DNA of 25,359 nucleotides from Burkholderiaceae bacterium (GCA_947374315.1 CANCBK010000020.1:1-25359); one strand, 5' to 3'; positions 1 through 9,445 are shown, counted from the first letter of the stretch. The notes: generated by a model not told the origin, from the letters alone. Numbers and translations: made by a program.

Positions 1-860
1 GGGTGGATGGGCAGGTAGCGCAACTCCTAATTGCGACTGATATTTCCATGCGAATTGAAGCAAATGATTTGGCAAGACAGCAAGAGGAGCGCATGCAATT
101 TTCCAGCCGCCTAACTACGATGGGTGAAATGGCTTCTTCATTGGCGCACGAATTGAATCAACCCCTTGCCGCGATCTCCAATTACTGTATGGGTGTGGCA
201 AAAAGATTGCAGGGGAACTTAGATCCAGACCTGGAGAAAGATATTCTGCCTGCATTAGAAAAGGCATCAGGTCAAGCTCATCGGGCTGGAACGATCATTC
301 AGCGGATTAAAGGCTTCGTAAAGCGCAGTGAGCCCCAACGCAAGTCCTGCTTCATCAGTGAGATCATTAACGATGCGGTTGGATTGGTTGAAATTGAAGC
401 CCATCGACATCGCTTAAGCATCAATGCCCACATAGCTGAAAATCTTCCGGCGGTAGATTTGGATCCAGTCCTCATTCTGCAGGTCTTGGTCAATCTACTC
501 AAAAACTCGTTGGATAGCTTAAGGGAGGTTTACCCCCTCTCCTCACGCTGGTCAGCCCCTCCTGTCACTATTTCGGCGGATTTAGATACAAGCACCTTCC
601 CGGCAATGCTTCGCATTCAAGTAACAGACGCAGGGGCTGGAATAGCGGAATCAGTAATTCAGCGTATGTTTGAGCCCTTTTTTAGCACTAAAAGTGATGG
701 TATGGGCATGGGCTTGAATATTTGCCGGTCTGTGATCGAATCCCATCAAGGGAGACTGTGGGCCAAAAATCACATGGATGCAGAACATACCAAACTCTCT
801 GGCTGCACCTTTACAATACTCCTACCCCTAGAATCACTGGACTCAAAGAGCAATATTTAA
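1..860 (+). CDS. Sensor histidine kinase, FixL-like (C-terminal part, 5' end outside window)
   Basis: This is the C-terminal part of a two-component sensor kinase; the reading frame is open from the left edge (frame beginning at base 3), so the start and the sensory region lie outside. The first residues look like the end of a PAS/PAC domain (LLIATDIS) followed by a linking helix. The HisKA H-box SSLAHELNQPLAAIS has its phospho-accepting His at codon 147-149. The HATPase domain follows with N-box (VNLLKNSLDSL), G1 (DAGAGI), F-box (FEPFFSTK) and G2 (GMGMGLNICRS). The H-box and F-box wording is typical of FixL/DctB/TodS-type kinases. The FixJ-type regulator begins 35 bases downstream, so the two form a cognate pair. 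The signal cannot be judged without the N-terminus; I see no sign that it must be oxygen. Confidence 0.9.
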   Translation, partial: VDGQVAQLLIATDISMRIEANDLARQQEERMQFSSRLTTMGEMASSLAHELNQPLAAISNYCMGVAKRLQGNLDPDLEKDILPALEKASGQAHRAGTIIQRIKGFVKRSEPQRKSCFISEIINDAVGLVEIEAHRHRLSINAHIAENLPAVDLDPVLILQVLVNLLKNSLDSLREVYPLSSRWSAPPVTISADLDTSTFPAMLRIQVTDAGAGIAESVIQRMFEPFFSTKSDGMGMGLNICRSVIESHQGRLWAKNHMDAEHTKLSGCTFTILLPLESLDSKSNI

Positions 861-895
861 TTTACGCATTTTTCGATTTATCTGTGAAAGCCAAT

Positions 896-1543
896 ATGAA
901 TATCAGTGCCGCTAACAAACCCAATCAAGCTGAAGTGGTTTATGTTGTCGATGATGATGAGGCCGTTCGTGACTCCCTCACATGGTTGCTAGAAAGCAAT
1001 GGTTATGTAGTTCGCTGTCACGCAAGTGCCGAGCGATTCTTGCAGTCCCTGCAAAGCACTGATAAATCTACGATCTCTTGCGCCATCTTAGATGTCCGAA
1101 TGTCGGGCATGTCTGGCCTTGAATTACAAGAGCGCTTAATTAGTGAAAACTTACCAATGCCAGTCGCATTTATCACTGGTCACGGCGATGTCTCTATGGC
1201 AGTTTCAACTATGAAGCGTGGCGCGGTAGATTTTATTGAAAAACCTTTTAAAGAAAATGACCTCTGTGGCTTAGTGGATCGCATGCTTGCTAAAGCTCGA
1301 ATTGACTATTCACAAGCAAGTCAACGAAAAATTACTCAAAGCCTTCTCAGTAAGCTGACTGGTCGTGAGCGCCAAGTGCTTGAACGAATTGTCGCCGGCC
1401 GCTTGAATAAACAAATTGCGGATGACTTAGGCATCTCCATTAAAACAGTGGAAGCGCATCGCGCCAATATCATGGAGAAGTTGAACGTTAATACCGTTGC
1501 CGACCTTCTTCGCCTCGCACTCTCAGACCCACAGCCAAGTTAA
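896..1543 (+). CDS. FixJ-family response regulator (receiver + LuxR-type HTH)
   Basis: This 215-residue DNA-binding response regulator is the partner of the kinase just upstream. The receiver domain (about residues 13-130) has the acidic pocket VVDDDE (D19-D21), phospho-acceptor D66 in [10 protein letters not shown]94 in ITGHGD and K116 in IEKPF. The C-terminal LuxR/FixJ helix-turn-helix (about 145-210) contains LTGRERQVL and the recognition region [14 protein letters not shown]. The frame is also open upstream to 722, but that part overlaps the kinase gene and has no domain. ATG 896 has a GAAAG-like ribosome site about 8 bases upstream and gives the usual family length. In this family phosphorylation promotes dimerisation and promoter binding. 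Targets are unknown; no FixJ-type palindrome was recognised nearby. Confidence 0.92.
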   Translation: MNISAANKPNQAEVVYVVDDDEAVRDSLTWLLESNGYVVRCHASAERFLQSLQSTDKSTISCAILDVRMSGMSGLELQERLISENLPMPVAFITGHGDVSMAVSTMKRGAVDFIEKPFKENDLCGLVDRMLAKARIDYSQASQRKITQSLLSKLTGRERQVLERIVAGRLNKQIADDLGISIKTVEAHRANIMEKLNVNTVADLLRLALSDPQPS

Positions 1544-1550
1544 TTTCACC

Positions 1551-2405
1551 ATGCCAGCACAGTTACTCGACGGCGTCGCCTTGTCAAAAAAAATACGCAC
1601 TGAAATCGCCGCACGTGGCGTGATTGTTACCGCCAAAGGTGTAAGACCTGGATTGGCGGTAATCGTGGTTGGCGAGAATCCCGCCAGCCAAGTCTATGTC
1701 AGAAATAAAGTGAAGGCTTGTGAAGATGTGGGCTTCCATTCGGTTCTCGAACGTTATCCTGCTGAGTTGGGCGAAGAAGAATTACTTGCCCGTATTGCCA
1801 GCCTTAACGCCGACCCATTGATTCATGGGATTTTGGTTCAATTACCACTTCCTGAGCACATTGCTGCAGAGCATGTTCTAGAAGCTATTGCCCCCGAAAA
1901 AGATGTAGATGGTTTCCATGTTGCTAATGCTGGCGCCTTGATGGTGGGCCAACCAGAATTCAAGCCCTGCACCCCATATGGGTGTATGAAGATTTTAGAA
2001 AGTATTGAGTACCCGATTCGGGGTGCGCACGCCGTGATCGTCGGCGCTTCTAATATTGTGGGCAAGCCTATGGCAATGCTCCTGCTCCAAGCGGGTGCAA
2101 CAGTGACTATCTGCAATAGCAAGACCCGTGACTTAGCTCATCACACTAAGGATGCAGACATTTTGGTCGTGGCTACTGGTAAACCTAAAATGATCACCGG
2201 TGACATGGTTAAGAATGGCGCCGTTGTGATTGACGTGGGCATCAATCGCTTGCCCGATGGCAAACTCTGTGGTGACGTTGATTTTGATGTCGCAAAAAAC
2301 ATCGCCGGCTGGATTACCCCAGTTCCCGGCGGCGTAGGCCCGATGACTATCACCATGCTACTCATGAATACCTTGGAAGCTGCAGAAAAGTCATCCAGGC
2401 TTTAG
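1551..2405 (+). CDS. folD: Bifunctional methylene-THF dehydrogenase / methenyl-THF cyclohydrolase
   Basis: FolD (284 aa) catalyses the NADP-dependent oxidation of 5,10-methylenetetrahydrofolate and hydrolysis of the methenyl form to 10-formyl-THF. This supplies one-carbon units for purines and initiator fMet in the cytoplasm. Family signatures visible are [18 protein letters not shown] (tyrosine and catalytic lysine of the YVxxK motif), [10 protein letters not shown], the Rossmann segment [17 protein letters not shown] and the C-terminal PGGVGPMT. The length matches FolD (about 280-290). The start is ATG 1551, because the residues from MPAQLLDG align with the family N-terminus. It lies 7 bases after the fixJ-type stop and has no clear Shine-Dalgarno sequence. 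Translation may therefore be coupled to the regulator gene, although the pathways are not obviously related. Confidence 0.96.
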   Translation: MPAQLLDGVALSKKIRTEIAARGVIVTAKGVRPGLAVIVVGENPASQVYVRNKVKACEDVGFHSVLERYPAELGEEELLARIASLNADPLIHGILVQLPLPEHIAAEHVLEAIAPEKDVDGFHVANAGALMVGQPEFKPCTPYGCMKILESIEYPIRGAHAVIVGASNIVGKPMAMLLLQAGATVTICNSKTRDLAHHTKDADILVVATGKPKMITGDMVKNGAVVIDVGINRLPDGKLCGDVDFDVAKNIAGWITPVPGGVGPMTITMLLMNTLEAAEKSSRL

Positions 2406-2466
2406 TTTTGATAAATTAACCGCCACTTCATTGGCAAAATTTTCTGCCGTCCATTAAGCTATAGGG

Positions 2467-4608
2467 ATGATCAAATCAATCACCCCACAGTTATCTGCTG
2501 AACTACAACAAAATCCATTAACATCGTTTGGTAAGGGTATAGCCGCTTACCCTGAAGTTAAGCCAGAGCATATTGCCCCCGCAATTGATTTTCTTCTTGA
2601 GCAAGCGCAACAGGCCGTTGATCATGCGATTAGCCTCAACACCCCTTCGACCTGGAATGCGTTGGTCGAGCCCCTTGAAGATGCCACTGAATCCCTCGGT
2701 CGCTCATGGGGGGTGATTTCTCATCTCAATAGCGTTGCTGATACGCCCGAGCTAAGAGCTGCCTATGGCGAAATGATGCCTAAGGTTACCGCTTTCTTTT
2801 CTAGTCTAGGGCAAAATTTGGCGCTTTATCAAAAATTCAAAGAGCTCAATCAAAGTGCTGACTTTCCAAAACTCAGTGCTGCACAACAAAAGGTGATTGA
2901 GAACTCTTTAAGAGATTTTCGTCTTGGTGGCGCAGAACTACCGGATTCACAAAAAACGAGATTTGCTGAAATCCAAGATGAGCAAGCCCTATTGGGCAAA
3001 GCATTTTCAGATCACGTCTTGGATGCCACCGATGGTTTCATCCATGTAATTCACACCCCCTCTGAGATCGCTGGACTCCCAGAGGATGCTATCGCCGCAG
3101 CCGCTGATCTTGCGGAACAAAAGAACCTGCAAGGCTGGGCATTTTCATTGCACTTCCCCTCTTACTATCCTGTTATGCAATATGCAGAAAACCGTGATCT
3201 ACGACGTCTTATGTACGAGGCATATATCACCCGCTCTTCAGAAATTGCAGCTGAGTATGGGCATCAACGATTGGATTGCGACAATACAGAGAACATGCTA
3301 GCCCAGCTAAGATTGCGGGATGAGGAGGCGCGTATGCTGGGTTTTGAGAACTATGCCTCGCTAAGTTTGGCCCCCAAGATGGCAAATGATGTAAAGGAAG
3401 TGGATTTCTTCTTGAGCAATTTTGCGACCCGCGCTAAACCCTTTGCAGAAAAAGATTGGGATGAGCTGCAACAGTTTGCTAAAACTACATTAAATATAGA
3501 GGGCGGCATTGAACCTTGGGACACTGCGTTTGCATCTGAGAGACTTAAGCAAGAGCGCTACGCATTCTCCGAAAATGAGTTGAAACAATATTTTCCCTTG
3601 CCGAAAGTATTAGAGGGGTTATTTGGCGTGATTCAAGCTCTATTTGGTGTTCAAATAAAAGCTACTGATCTTCCAAAATGGCATGCTGATGTGCAATCTT
3701 TTTCGGTAAACAATGCTGCCGGTGAGGTTCAGGCTTATTTTTATTTAGACCCTTATGCACGCCCCGGAAAAAGAGGCGGCGCTTGGATGGATGATGCTAG
3801 AGGTCGCAGAGAGTTGGCTAATGAAGAAATTCAGATTCCTGTAGCCTACCTAGTATGTAATTTTGCAGCCCCTGTAAAAGTGGATGGCATCATGCGCCAG
3901 CCAACGATTACTCACGACGACGTCATCACCCTCTTTCATGAGAGTGGTCATGGTCTTCACCACTTGCTGACTCAAGTAAGCGCTTTAGGAGTCTCCGGAA
4001 TTAATGGGGTCGAGTGGGATGCCGTAGAGCTACCAAGTCAATTCATGGAAAACTTCTGCTGGGAATGGCAGGTGCTAGAGACCATGACTGCCCATGCAGA
4101 AACTGGTAAATCATTGCCAAGGGATCTGTTTGACAAAATGCTCGCTGCTAAAAATTTCCAAAATGGCTTGGCGACTTTAAGGCAGATAACTTTCTCCCTA
4201 GTAGACTGGCGCATGCATTCTAGCCTTAATGTTAAGGATGCAAAGGGCTTGGCCGTATTAGATCTTTCTAGAAAAATTGCGGGTGAATTTAATGTTATCC
4301 CTCAACCAGAAATCTCTCGCTGGCCAAATACCTTTAGCCATATTTTTGCTGGTGGATATGCGGCTGGCTATTACAGCTATAAGTGGGCTGAAGTCCTTTC
4401 CGCGGACGTCTATGCTGCTTTTGAAGAATCCGCCAAATTGACTGGCAGCATCTTAGATGCTGAGACTGGTAAACGATACCGCACTGAAATTTTAGAGGTG
4501 GGTGGTAGCCGCCCAGCCGCTGAATCCTTTAAGGCATTTAGAGGTCGTGAGCCAAGTATTGATGCCTTGTTACGACATGGCGGCTTAGCAAGCAAATTAA
4601 ACGCGTAA
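2467..4608 (+). CDS. prlC: Oligopeptidase A, M3-family zinc metallopeptidase
   Basis: This 713-residue cytoplasmic oligopeptidase is of the M3 (thimet/OpdA) family, which degrades short peptides and cleaved signal peptides. The zinc site is visible: HESGH at residues 491-495 and the third ligand E521 in the stretch AVELPSQFMENF, spaced as in enterobacterial OpdA. The substrate-binding region near the C-terminus (FAGGYAAGYYSYKWAEV) is intact. Length is close to the family norm (about 680-710). The start at 2467 sits directly behind TATAGGG, so an ordinary Shine-Dalgarno spacing is missing; no better start is near and the N-terminus looks normal. The gene is 61 bases after folD and may have its own promoter. 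Its last 12 bases overlap the end of the convergent xthA gene. Confidence 0.93.
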   Translation: MIKSITPQLSAELQQNPLTSFGKGIAAYPEVKPEHIAPAIDFLLEQAQQAVDHAISLNTPSTWNALVEPLEDATESLGRSWGVISHLNSVADTPELRAAYGEMMPKVTAFFSSLGQNLALYQKFKELNQSADFPKLSAAQQKVIENSLRDFRLGGAELPDSQKTRFAEIQDEQALLGKAFSDHVLDATDGFIHVIHTPSEIAGLPEDAIAAAADLAEQKNLQGWAFSLHFPSYYPVMQYAENRDLRRLMYEAYITRSSEIAAEYGHQRLDCDNTENMLAQLRLRDEEARMLGFENYASLSLAPKMANDVKEVDFFLSNFATRAKPFAEKDWDELQQFAKTTLNIEGGIEPWDTAFASERLKQERYAFSENELKQYFPLPKVLEGLFGVIQALFGVQIKATDLPKWHADVQSFSVNNAAGEVQAYFYLDPYARPGKRGGAWMDDARGRRELANEEIQIPVAYLVCNFAAPVKVDGIMRQPTITHDDVITLFHESGHGLHHLLTQVSALGVSGINGVEWDAVELPSQFMENFCWEWQVLETMTAHAETGKSLPRDLFDKMLAAKNFQNGLATLRQITFSLVDWRMHSSLNVKDAKGLAVLDLSRKIAGEFNVIPQPEISRWPNTFSHIFAGGYAAGYYSYKWAEVLSADVYAAFEESAKLTGSILDAETGKRYRTEILEVGGSRPAAESFKAFRGREPSIDALLRHGGLASKLNA

Positions 4609-5442
4609 CTCTGCAATGACGGGGGCATGGTCAGAAGGTTGCTCCCAAGTACGAGGCTCTTTATCGATCAAGCTCGCGCTACATTTTTCTTTTAATGGTT
4701 CGCTTAAGAGGATATGATCAATTCGCATTCCAGCATTACGTCTAAAACCCATCATGCGGTAATCCCACCAACTAAATGATTTTGGCGCTTGCTCAAACAT
4801 GCGGAATGAATCAGTTAGGCCCAACTCTAGTAGTCGCTGAAATGCATCACGCTCCGCTGGAGATACCAAGTTTTGACCGATCCATTTTTCAGGGTCATAT
4901 ACATCCGCATCAGTTGGTGCAATATTAAAATCACCCAATAAAGCTAGGCGACTATGTTGAGATAATTCATCTTTCAACCATGCCTCTAGCGCCTTAAGCC
5001 ACGCCAATTTATAAACAAACTTATCGCTATCAGGCGACTGTCCGTTCGGAAAATATGCTGATACCAGACGAATGGGCTGCATTCCTTTGAAACATATAGT
5101 TGCAGCCAAAACGCGTTGCTGCTCGTCGATATTTCCCGGTATGTTCCTGATGGGCTTTAAAAAACTAGTCTCTAAGTCGCAGGCGATCGGGGCTAGAGCA
5201 GCGCGACGCACAATAATGGCGACGCCGTTATAGGTTTTTTGTCCAGCAGCTAAGCTGAAGTAGCCCTCCTCTTCTAATTCGCGATGCGGGTACTTGTCAT
5301 CTGTGAGCTTGAGTTCTTGCAAACACAAAGCATCAATTGGTTTCTTGGCCTTTTCTTGTTCCCCCAGCCACTTCAGTACTTGAGGCAAGCGTACCTTGAG
5401 CGAATTGACATTCCAGGCGGCGATTCTGACTGATTCAGTCAT
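4597..5442 (-). CDS. xthA: Exodeoxyribonuclease III (AP endonuclease)
   Basis: This 281-residue exonuclease III is of the EEP (endonuclease/exonuclease/phosphatase) superfamily. It cuts at abasic sites and removes 3'-blocking groups in base excision repair. Catalytic motifs are in order: AAWNVNS (N11), CLQELK (E43), LLGDFNIAP (D171, N173) and the C-terminal PSDHAPV (D271, H272). Length is slightly above the E. coli enzyme (268). The start ATG overlaps the last 8 bases of ntrC, so it is probably translated as the distal gene of the glnA-ntrB-ntrC transcript. The 3' end overlaps opdA tail-to-tail by 12 bases. Placement of a DNA-repair gene in the nitrogen operon is unusual by function, but the sequence of the enzyme itself looks ordinary. 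Confidence 0.93.
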   Translation of the reverse strand: MTESVRIAAWNVNSLKVRLPQVLKWLGEQEKAKKPIDALCLQELKLTDDKYPHRELEEEGYFSLAAGQKTYNGVAIIVRRAALAPIACDLETSFLKPIRNIPGNIDEQQRVLAATICFKGMQPIRLVSAYFPNGQSPDSDKFVYKLAWLKALEAWLKDELSQHSRLALLGDFNIAPTDADVYDPEKWIGQNLVSPAERDAFQRLLELGLTDSFRMFEQAPKSFSWWDYRMMGFRRNAGMRIDHILLSEPLKEKCSASLIDKEPRTWEQPSDHAPVIAELRV

Positions 5443-6886
5443 CGATTCCCAGCTCCTGCAACTTACGGGTAATGGTATTGCGCCCTATGCCAAGCCGCTG
5501 CGCAGCTTCTACACGTCTTCCACGGGTTACCTCGAGGGCAGCTTGTAACACAGCTCTCTCAAATTTGGAGCAAAGTGCACCATATACTTCTGCGTCACCA
5601 TCCTGAAGCATTTTAATTGCAAGACGACTCAGGCCACTCTCCCAATCCAAGGGTGCCCCCTTTGCATTGATTGGGTTAGCAGGGCTTGATTCACCCTGCA
5701 GCAATACAGGCTGCTCACTAGCCTCAGCTAGGATATCTGCCGGTAAATCAGCGCTACCAATCACATTGGATGGTGTCATCACCGTTAACCAGTGGCAGAG
5801 ATTCTCGAGTTGCCGAACATTTCCCGGGAAAGGCATTGCACTGATTTCTTTCAATACCTCATCAGACAGTTTTTTTGCTTCTACGCTGAGTGACTTTGCG
5901 CACGACAACATAAAGTAACGTGCCAATACAGGTATATCTTCCGCACGCTCACGCAATGCAGGCATCCTCAAACGAATAACATTTAAGCGGTGCAAGAGAT
6001 CTTCACGGAAGGCGCCAGCAGCAACCCGAGCCTCTAAATTCTGATGGGTTGATGCAATGATGCGAACATTTGCTTTGATTGGATCTTGACCGCCTACACG
6101 ATAAAAGTGACCATCAGTTAATGCTCGCAATAGGCGGGTCTGTAAATCAAATGGGATGTCGCCAATTTCATCCAAAAATAAGGTTCCGCCATCAGCCTGT
6201 TCAAAACGGCCACGGCGTAATGTCAATGCGCCCGGAAAGGCGCCACGCTCATGGCCGAATAATTCAGATTCCAATAAATCCTTTGGCACTGCTGCAGTAC
6301 TAAATGAAATGAACGGTCCTTTAGCGCGAGGACTATGTTTGTGCAGAGCTTGGGCAACAAGTTCTTTTCCTGTTCCAGACTCACCAGTAATGAGTACGGT
6401 GGAATGAGATTGTGCAAGACGACCGATCGCTCTAAAGACTTCCTGCATAGCCGGTGCTTGACCAATAATCTCAGTAGAGTCCTGCTTCCAACCAGCCATC
6501 TCTTTGCTGCCCGAATGATTGCGCTCACTCTGCTCCATCGCACGACGAATCAACTCAACAGCCTTATCGATGTCAAATGGCTTCGTAAGGTACTCGAATG
6601 CCCCGCCCTGAAAAGAGGCGACCGCCGAATCTAGGTCTGAGTAGGCCGTCATGATGATGACCGGCAATAAGGGGTGCGTCTCTTTCACATTTTGCAAAAG
6701 ATCCAAACCATTGCCTCGTGGCATGCGAATATCAGAAATCAACACCTGGGGCGCATCTTTCTCTAATGCATTAAGTACGTCGTTAGGGTTGGAAAAGCTT
6801 TTATGCGGAATATTCTCGCGGGTCAGCGCTTTTTCAAGCACCCAGCGTATTGATTGGTCATCGTCTACGATCCAAACGGGTTTCAT
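5435..6886 (-). CDS. ntrC: Nitrogen regulation response regulator NtrC (with GAFPGA loop)
   Basis: NtrC (483 aa) is the phosphorylation-controlled transcription activator of nitrogen genes. The receiver domain has WIVDDDQS and phospho-acceptor D52 in ISDIRMP. The AAA+ domain has Walker A GESGTGKE (168-175), Walker B GGTLFLDEIGD, a FREDLLHRLNV segment and the ALRERAEDIP sensor region. The Fis-type HTH at the C-terminus reads RVEAAQRLGIGRNTITRKL. The sigma54-contact loop, normally GAFTGA, reads GAFPGA at 215-220 (Pro codon at 6233-6235). The start is ATG 6886, because AGGAG lies just upstream and the receiver begins there; in-frame codons up to 6994 overlap ntrB and add nothing recognisable. 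There is one base between the ntrB stop and this start region, so translation is probably coupled. Confidence 0.95.
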   Translation of the reverse strand: MKPVWIVDDDQSIRWVLEKALTRENIPHKSFSNPNDVLNALEKDAPQVLISDIRMPRGNGLDLLQNVKETHPLLPVIIMTAYSDLDSAVASFQGGAFEYLTKPFDIDKAVELIRRAMEQSERNHSGSKEMAGWKQDSTEIIGQAPAMQEVFRAIGRLAQSHSTVLITGESGTGKELVAQALHKHSPRAKGPFISFSTAAVPKDLLESELFGHERGAFPGALTLRRGRFEQADGGTLFLDEIGDIPFDLQTRLLRALTDGHFYRVGGQDPIKANVRIIASTHQNLEARVAAGAFREDLLHRLNVIRLRMPALRERAEDIPVLARYFMLSCAKSLSVEAKKLSDEVLKEISAMPFPGNVRQLENLCHWLTVMTPSNVIGSADLPADILAEASEQPVLLQGESSPANPINAKGAPLDWESGLSRLAIKMLQDGDAEVYGALCSKFERAVLQAALEVTRGRRVEAAQRLGIGRNTITRKLQELGIDD

Positions 6887-6887
6887 G

Positions 6888-8018
6888 CTATTTCTCCTGC
6901 CTGCGGTAAGGAATTTGAATATGGAAATCAGTACGTCCAGAGCGGCTGTCACAACTAATGAAGCCCTGATGCTGCTGTACAAAGGTCTGGGCAAGAGTTA
7001 AACCCAGACCACTGCCGCCCTCTCTCCCAGAAACTAGGGGAAAGAAAATACGCTCACGAATATCTTCGGGGATGCCTGGGCCGTTATCAATTACGTGCAA
7101 ATCCATCGCCATCTTGTATCGATGCTTTGAAATCGTGACTGAACGTGCGACTCTAGTCTTTAATTCAATTTGAGCAACGCCTTGGGCTATTTCCTCTGAA
7201 AGCGCTTGGGCTGCATTGTGCGCAATATTTAAAGTGGCCTGAATGAGTTGCTCGCGATCACCAAGCACTTCAGGAAGGCTTGTGTCGTAGTTCCGAATGA
7301 TCCGCAAGCCTTTGGGAAACTCTGCCAACACCAAGCTGCGCACCCTCTCCAAGGCTTCATGGACATTAAATAGTTCCATCGCATGCGCTTTACGATGGGG
7401 CGCTAGCAGGCGATCTACTAAATTCTGCAGGCGATCCGATTCTTTGATGATGACTTGCGTATATTCATGCAAGCCTTTATGTGGCAGTTCATATTCCAAT
7501 AATTGGGCGGCCCCACGAATACCACCTAAAGGATTTTTAATCTCATGCGCTAAGTTGCGCATCAACTGCTTATTTGCTTCCACCTGTTGCGACACGCGCT
7601 CATCTCGCTCACTACGCAACTGTTGGTCAATCGGAAACCACTCCATCATGATCAGCGTGGGGTCTTCTAAACTTGCTACGACCACATGCGCGGGAATAGA
7701 GTCTTGATGAATGCTGCCGGGTAATGAATGCAACACCATCTCTTGACGTAGAGCAGCTACATGGCCTCCTTTTACCTCTTCAACCATGCGCTTAATGGAC
7801 TCATTCTCTCCAAACAAGTCTTGCACTGAATGACCCACAAGGGATTTCCGCGAGAAATCTAAGGCTGACTCTGCAGCCGTATTTACATAAACCAATTGCT
7901 GGTTAGCTGCCTCGAATACCACGATAGCATTCGGCATTTGGTCGAGCAATGTCGGAAAAAAAGGAGCAGCCGAAGCTGCCCCTTTCAACGAATTGCGCAA
8001 AAGACCTGCGCTCAACAT
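6888..8018 (-). CDS. ntrB: Nitrogen regulation sensor kinase NtrB
   Basis: NtrB/GlnL (376 aa) is the cytoplasmic histidine kinase/phosphatase that controls NtrC and is itself controlled by PII protein in this family. An N-terminal PAS domain (about 22-130, from LLDQMPNAIVVFEAANQ) is followed by the H-box NLAHEIKNPLGGIRGAAQLL with phospho-accepting His158. The HATPase domain shows an N-box (NIAHNAAQAL), G1 (DNGPGIPEDI) and G2 (GGSGLGLTLA). No membrane segments are seen, as expected. The start at 8018 is 11 bases after the glnA stop with no strong ribosome site, which again suggests coupling within the operon. Length is slightly above the enterobacterial protein (349) because of an N-terminal extension of about 20 residues. 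Confidence 0.95.
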   Translation of the reverse strand: MLSAGLLRNSLKGAASAAPFFPTLLDQMPNAIVVFEAANQQLVYVNTAAESALDFSRKSLVGHSVQDLFGENESIKRMVEEVKGGHVAALRQEMVLHSLPGSIHQDSIPAHVVVASLEDPTLIMMEWFPIDQQLRSERDERVSQQVEANKQLMRNLAHEIKNPLGGIRGAAQLLEYELPHKGLHEYTQVIIKESDRLQNLVDRLLAPHRKAHAMELFNVHEALERVRSLVLAEFPKGLRIIRNYDTSLPEVLGDREQLIQATLNIAHNAAQALSEEIAQGVAQIELKTRVARSVTISKHRYKMAMDLHVIDNGPGIPEDIRERIFFPLVSGREGGSGLGLTLAQTFVQQHQGFISCDSRSGRTDFHIQIPYRRQEK

Positions 8019-8029
8019 TTCTACTTCGC

Positions 8030-9445
8030 TTACAGGGAGTAGTACATATCGAATTCAATTGGATGAGTTGTCATACGGAAACGTGTGACATCTTCCATTT
8101 TTAATCCAATATAGGCATCAATCATAGAGTCAGTAAAGACACCGCCGCGAGTCAAGAATTCACGGTCTTTATCTAATGCTGCCAAAGCCTCTTCCAAGCT
8201 TGCGCAAACGGTTGGGATCTTCGCATCTTCTTCTGGTGGCAAGTCATAAAGGTTCTTGTCAGCAGCTTCACCTGGATGAATCTTGTTTTGAACACCATCT
8301 AAACCTGCCATCATCAATGCAGAAAAGCAAAGGTATGGGTTGGCCAATGGATCAGGGAAACGCGTCTCAATACGACGACCTTTAGGGCTGGATACATGAG
8401 GAATACGAATTGACGCGGAGCGGTTACGCGCAGAGTAAGCCAGCTTCACTGGAGCCTCAAAGCCCGGAACTAAACGCTTGTATGAGTTTGTGCCCGGGTT
8501 GGTAATCGCATTCAACGCTTTTGCGTGTTTAATGATCCCGCCGATGTAAAACAATGCGAACTCTGACAAGCCAGCATAGCCGTTACCAGCAAATAAGTTT
8601 TCGCCATTTTTCCAAATAGATTGGTGAACGTGCATACCTGAACCGTTGTCGCCAACGATTGGCTTAGGCATAAATGTTGCTGTTTTGCCATAAGCGTGTG
8701 CTACGTTTTGAATGACATATTTCTGCCAAATAGTCCAGTCAGCGCGCTGTACTAATGTACTGAACTTCGTACCCAATTCGTTTTGGCCTTGACCTGCAAC
8801 TTCATGGTGATGTACTTCAACTGGAATGCCCAATGATTCAAGAATCAAGCACATTTCAGAACGCATATCTTGGAATGTATCTACTGGAGCAACTGGGAAA
8901 TAACCGCCTTTTTTACCTGGACGGTGGCCAGTGTTGCCGCCTTCAATTTCAGCAGCGGAAGACCATGGAGCTTCTTCAGATTGAATCTTAACGAAACAAC
9001 CCTTCATATCGGCACCCCAACGAACGCCGTCAAAAATAAAGAATTCTGGCTCTGGACCAAAATAAGCAGCATCGCCCAAGCCAGTGCTCTTCAAATAAGC
9101 TTCTGCACGCTTAGCAATGGAACGTGGGTCGCGATCGTAACCTTTGCCATCAGACGGCTCGATCACATCACATGTGATGACCAAAGTTGACTCTTCATAG
9201 AATGGGTCGATATAGCAAGCCGTTGGATCCGGCATCAACAACATATCGGACGCTTCAATGCCCTTCCAACCAGCAATAGAAGAGCCGTCAAATGCATGAC
9301 CGCTCTCGAATTTATCTTCGTCAAAATGAGAGATAGGTACTGTAGTGTGCTGCTCTTTACCCTTTGTATCAACAAAGCGGAAATCAACGAAAGTACATTC
9401 TTTCTCTTTAACTAACTTCATCACATCGGCGACGGTTTTCGTCAT
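8030..9445 (-). CDS. glnA: Glutamine synthetase type I
   Basis: Glutamine synthetase (471 aa, the usual GSI length) makes glutamine from glutamate, ammonia and ATP and is a dodecamer in this family. Signatures include the N-terminal beta-grasp region with FDGSSIAGW, the metal and ATP motifs [23 protein letters not shown] and [12 protein letters not shown], and NRSASIRIP. The adenylylation site is present: Tyr400 in [10 protein letters not shown], equivalent to the enterobacterial Tyr397. The enzyme is therefore probably also controlled by GlnE. The start ATG is preceded by an AGGAG ribosome site. It heads the operon glnA-ntrB-ntrC-xthA. The upstream 194 bases hold two NtrC-type palindromes and a weak sigma54-like element, listed separately. 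Confidence 0.98.
   Translation of the reverse strand: MTKTVADVMKLVKEKECTFVDFRFVDTKGKEQHTTVPISHFDEDKFESGHAFDGSSIAGWKGIEASDMLLMPDPTACYIDPFYEESTLVITCDVIEPSDGKGYDRDPRSIAKRAEAYLKSTGLGDAAYFGPEPEFFIFDGVRWGADMKGCFVKIQSEEAPWSSAAEIEGGNTGHRPGKKGGYFPVAPVDTFQDMRSEMCLILESLGIPVEVHHHEVAGQGQNELGTKFSTLVQRADWTIWQKYVIQNVAHAYGKTATFMPKPIVGDNGSGMHVHQSIWKNGENLFAGNGYAGLSEFALFYIGGIIKHAKALNAITNPGTNSYKRLVPGFEAPVKLAYSARNRSASIRIPHVSSPKGRRIETRFPDPLANPYLCFSALMMAGLDGVQNKIHPGEAADKNLYDLPPEEDAKIPTVCASLEEALAALDKDREFLTRGGVFTDSMIDAYIGLKMEDVTRFRMTTHPIEFDMYYSL

Noticed and set aside
3..5. GTG at the left edge as a true start of the histidine kinase
   Set aside because: The first residues are the end of a PAS/PAC domain and the frame is open to the edge, so the gene is cut by the window.
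722..895. Longer N-terminus of the FixJ-type regulator
   Set aside because: It lies inside the kinase gene in another frame, has no domain, and ATG 896 gives the family length with a ribosome-site-like sequence.
2431..2466. Sigma70 promoter of opdA (TTGGCA with TATAGG)
   Set aside because: The spacing is about 23 bases, too long for a normal promoter, and TATAGG lies directly at the start codon.
6887..6994. Longer N-terminus of NtrC
   Set aside because: It overlaps the ntrB coding end; the receiver starts at MKPVWIVDDD and AGGAG precedes ATG 6886.
6079..7001. Several plus-strand open frames opposite ntrC and ntrB
   Set aside because: They are mirror frames of well-supported genes, with no domain, ribosome site or start context of their own.
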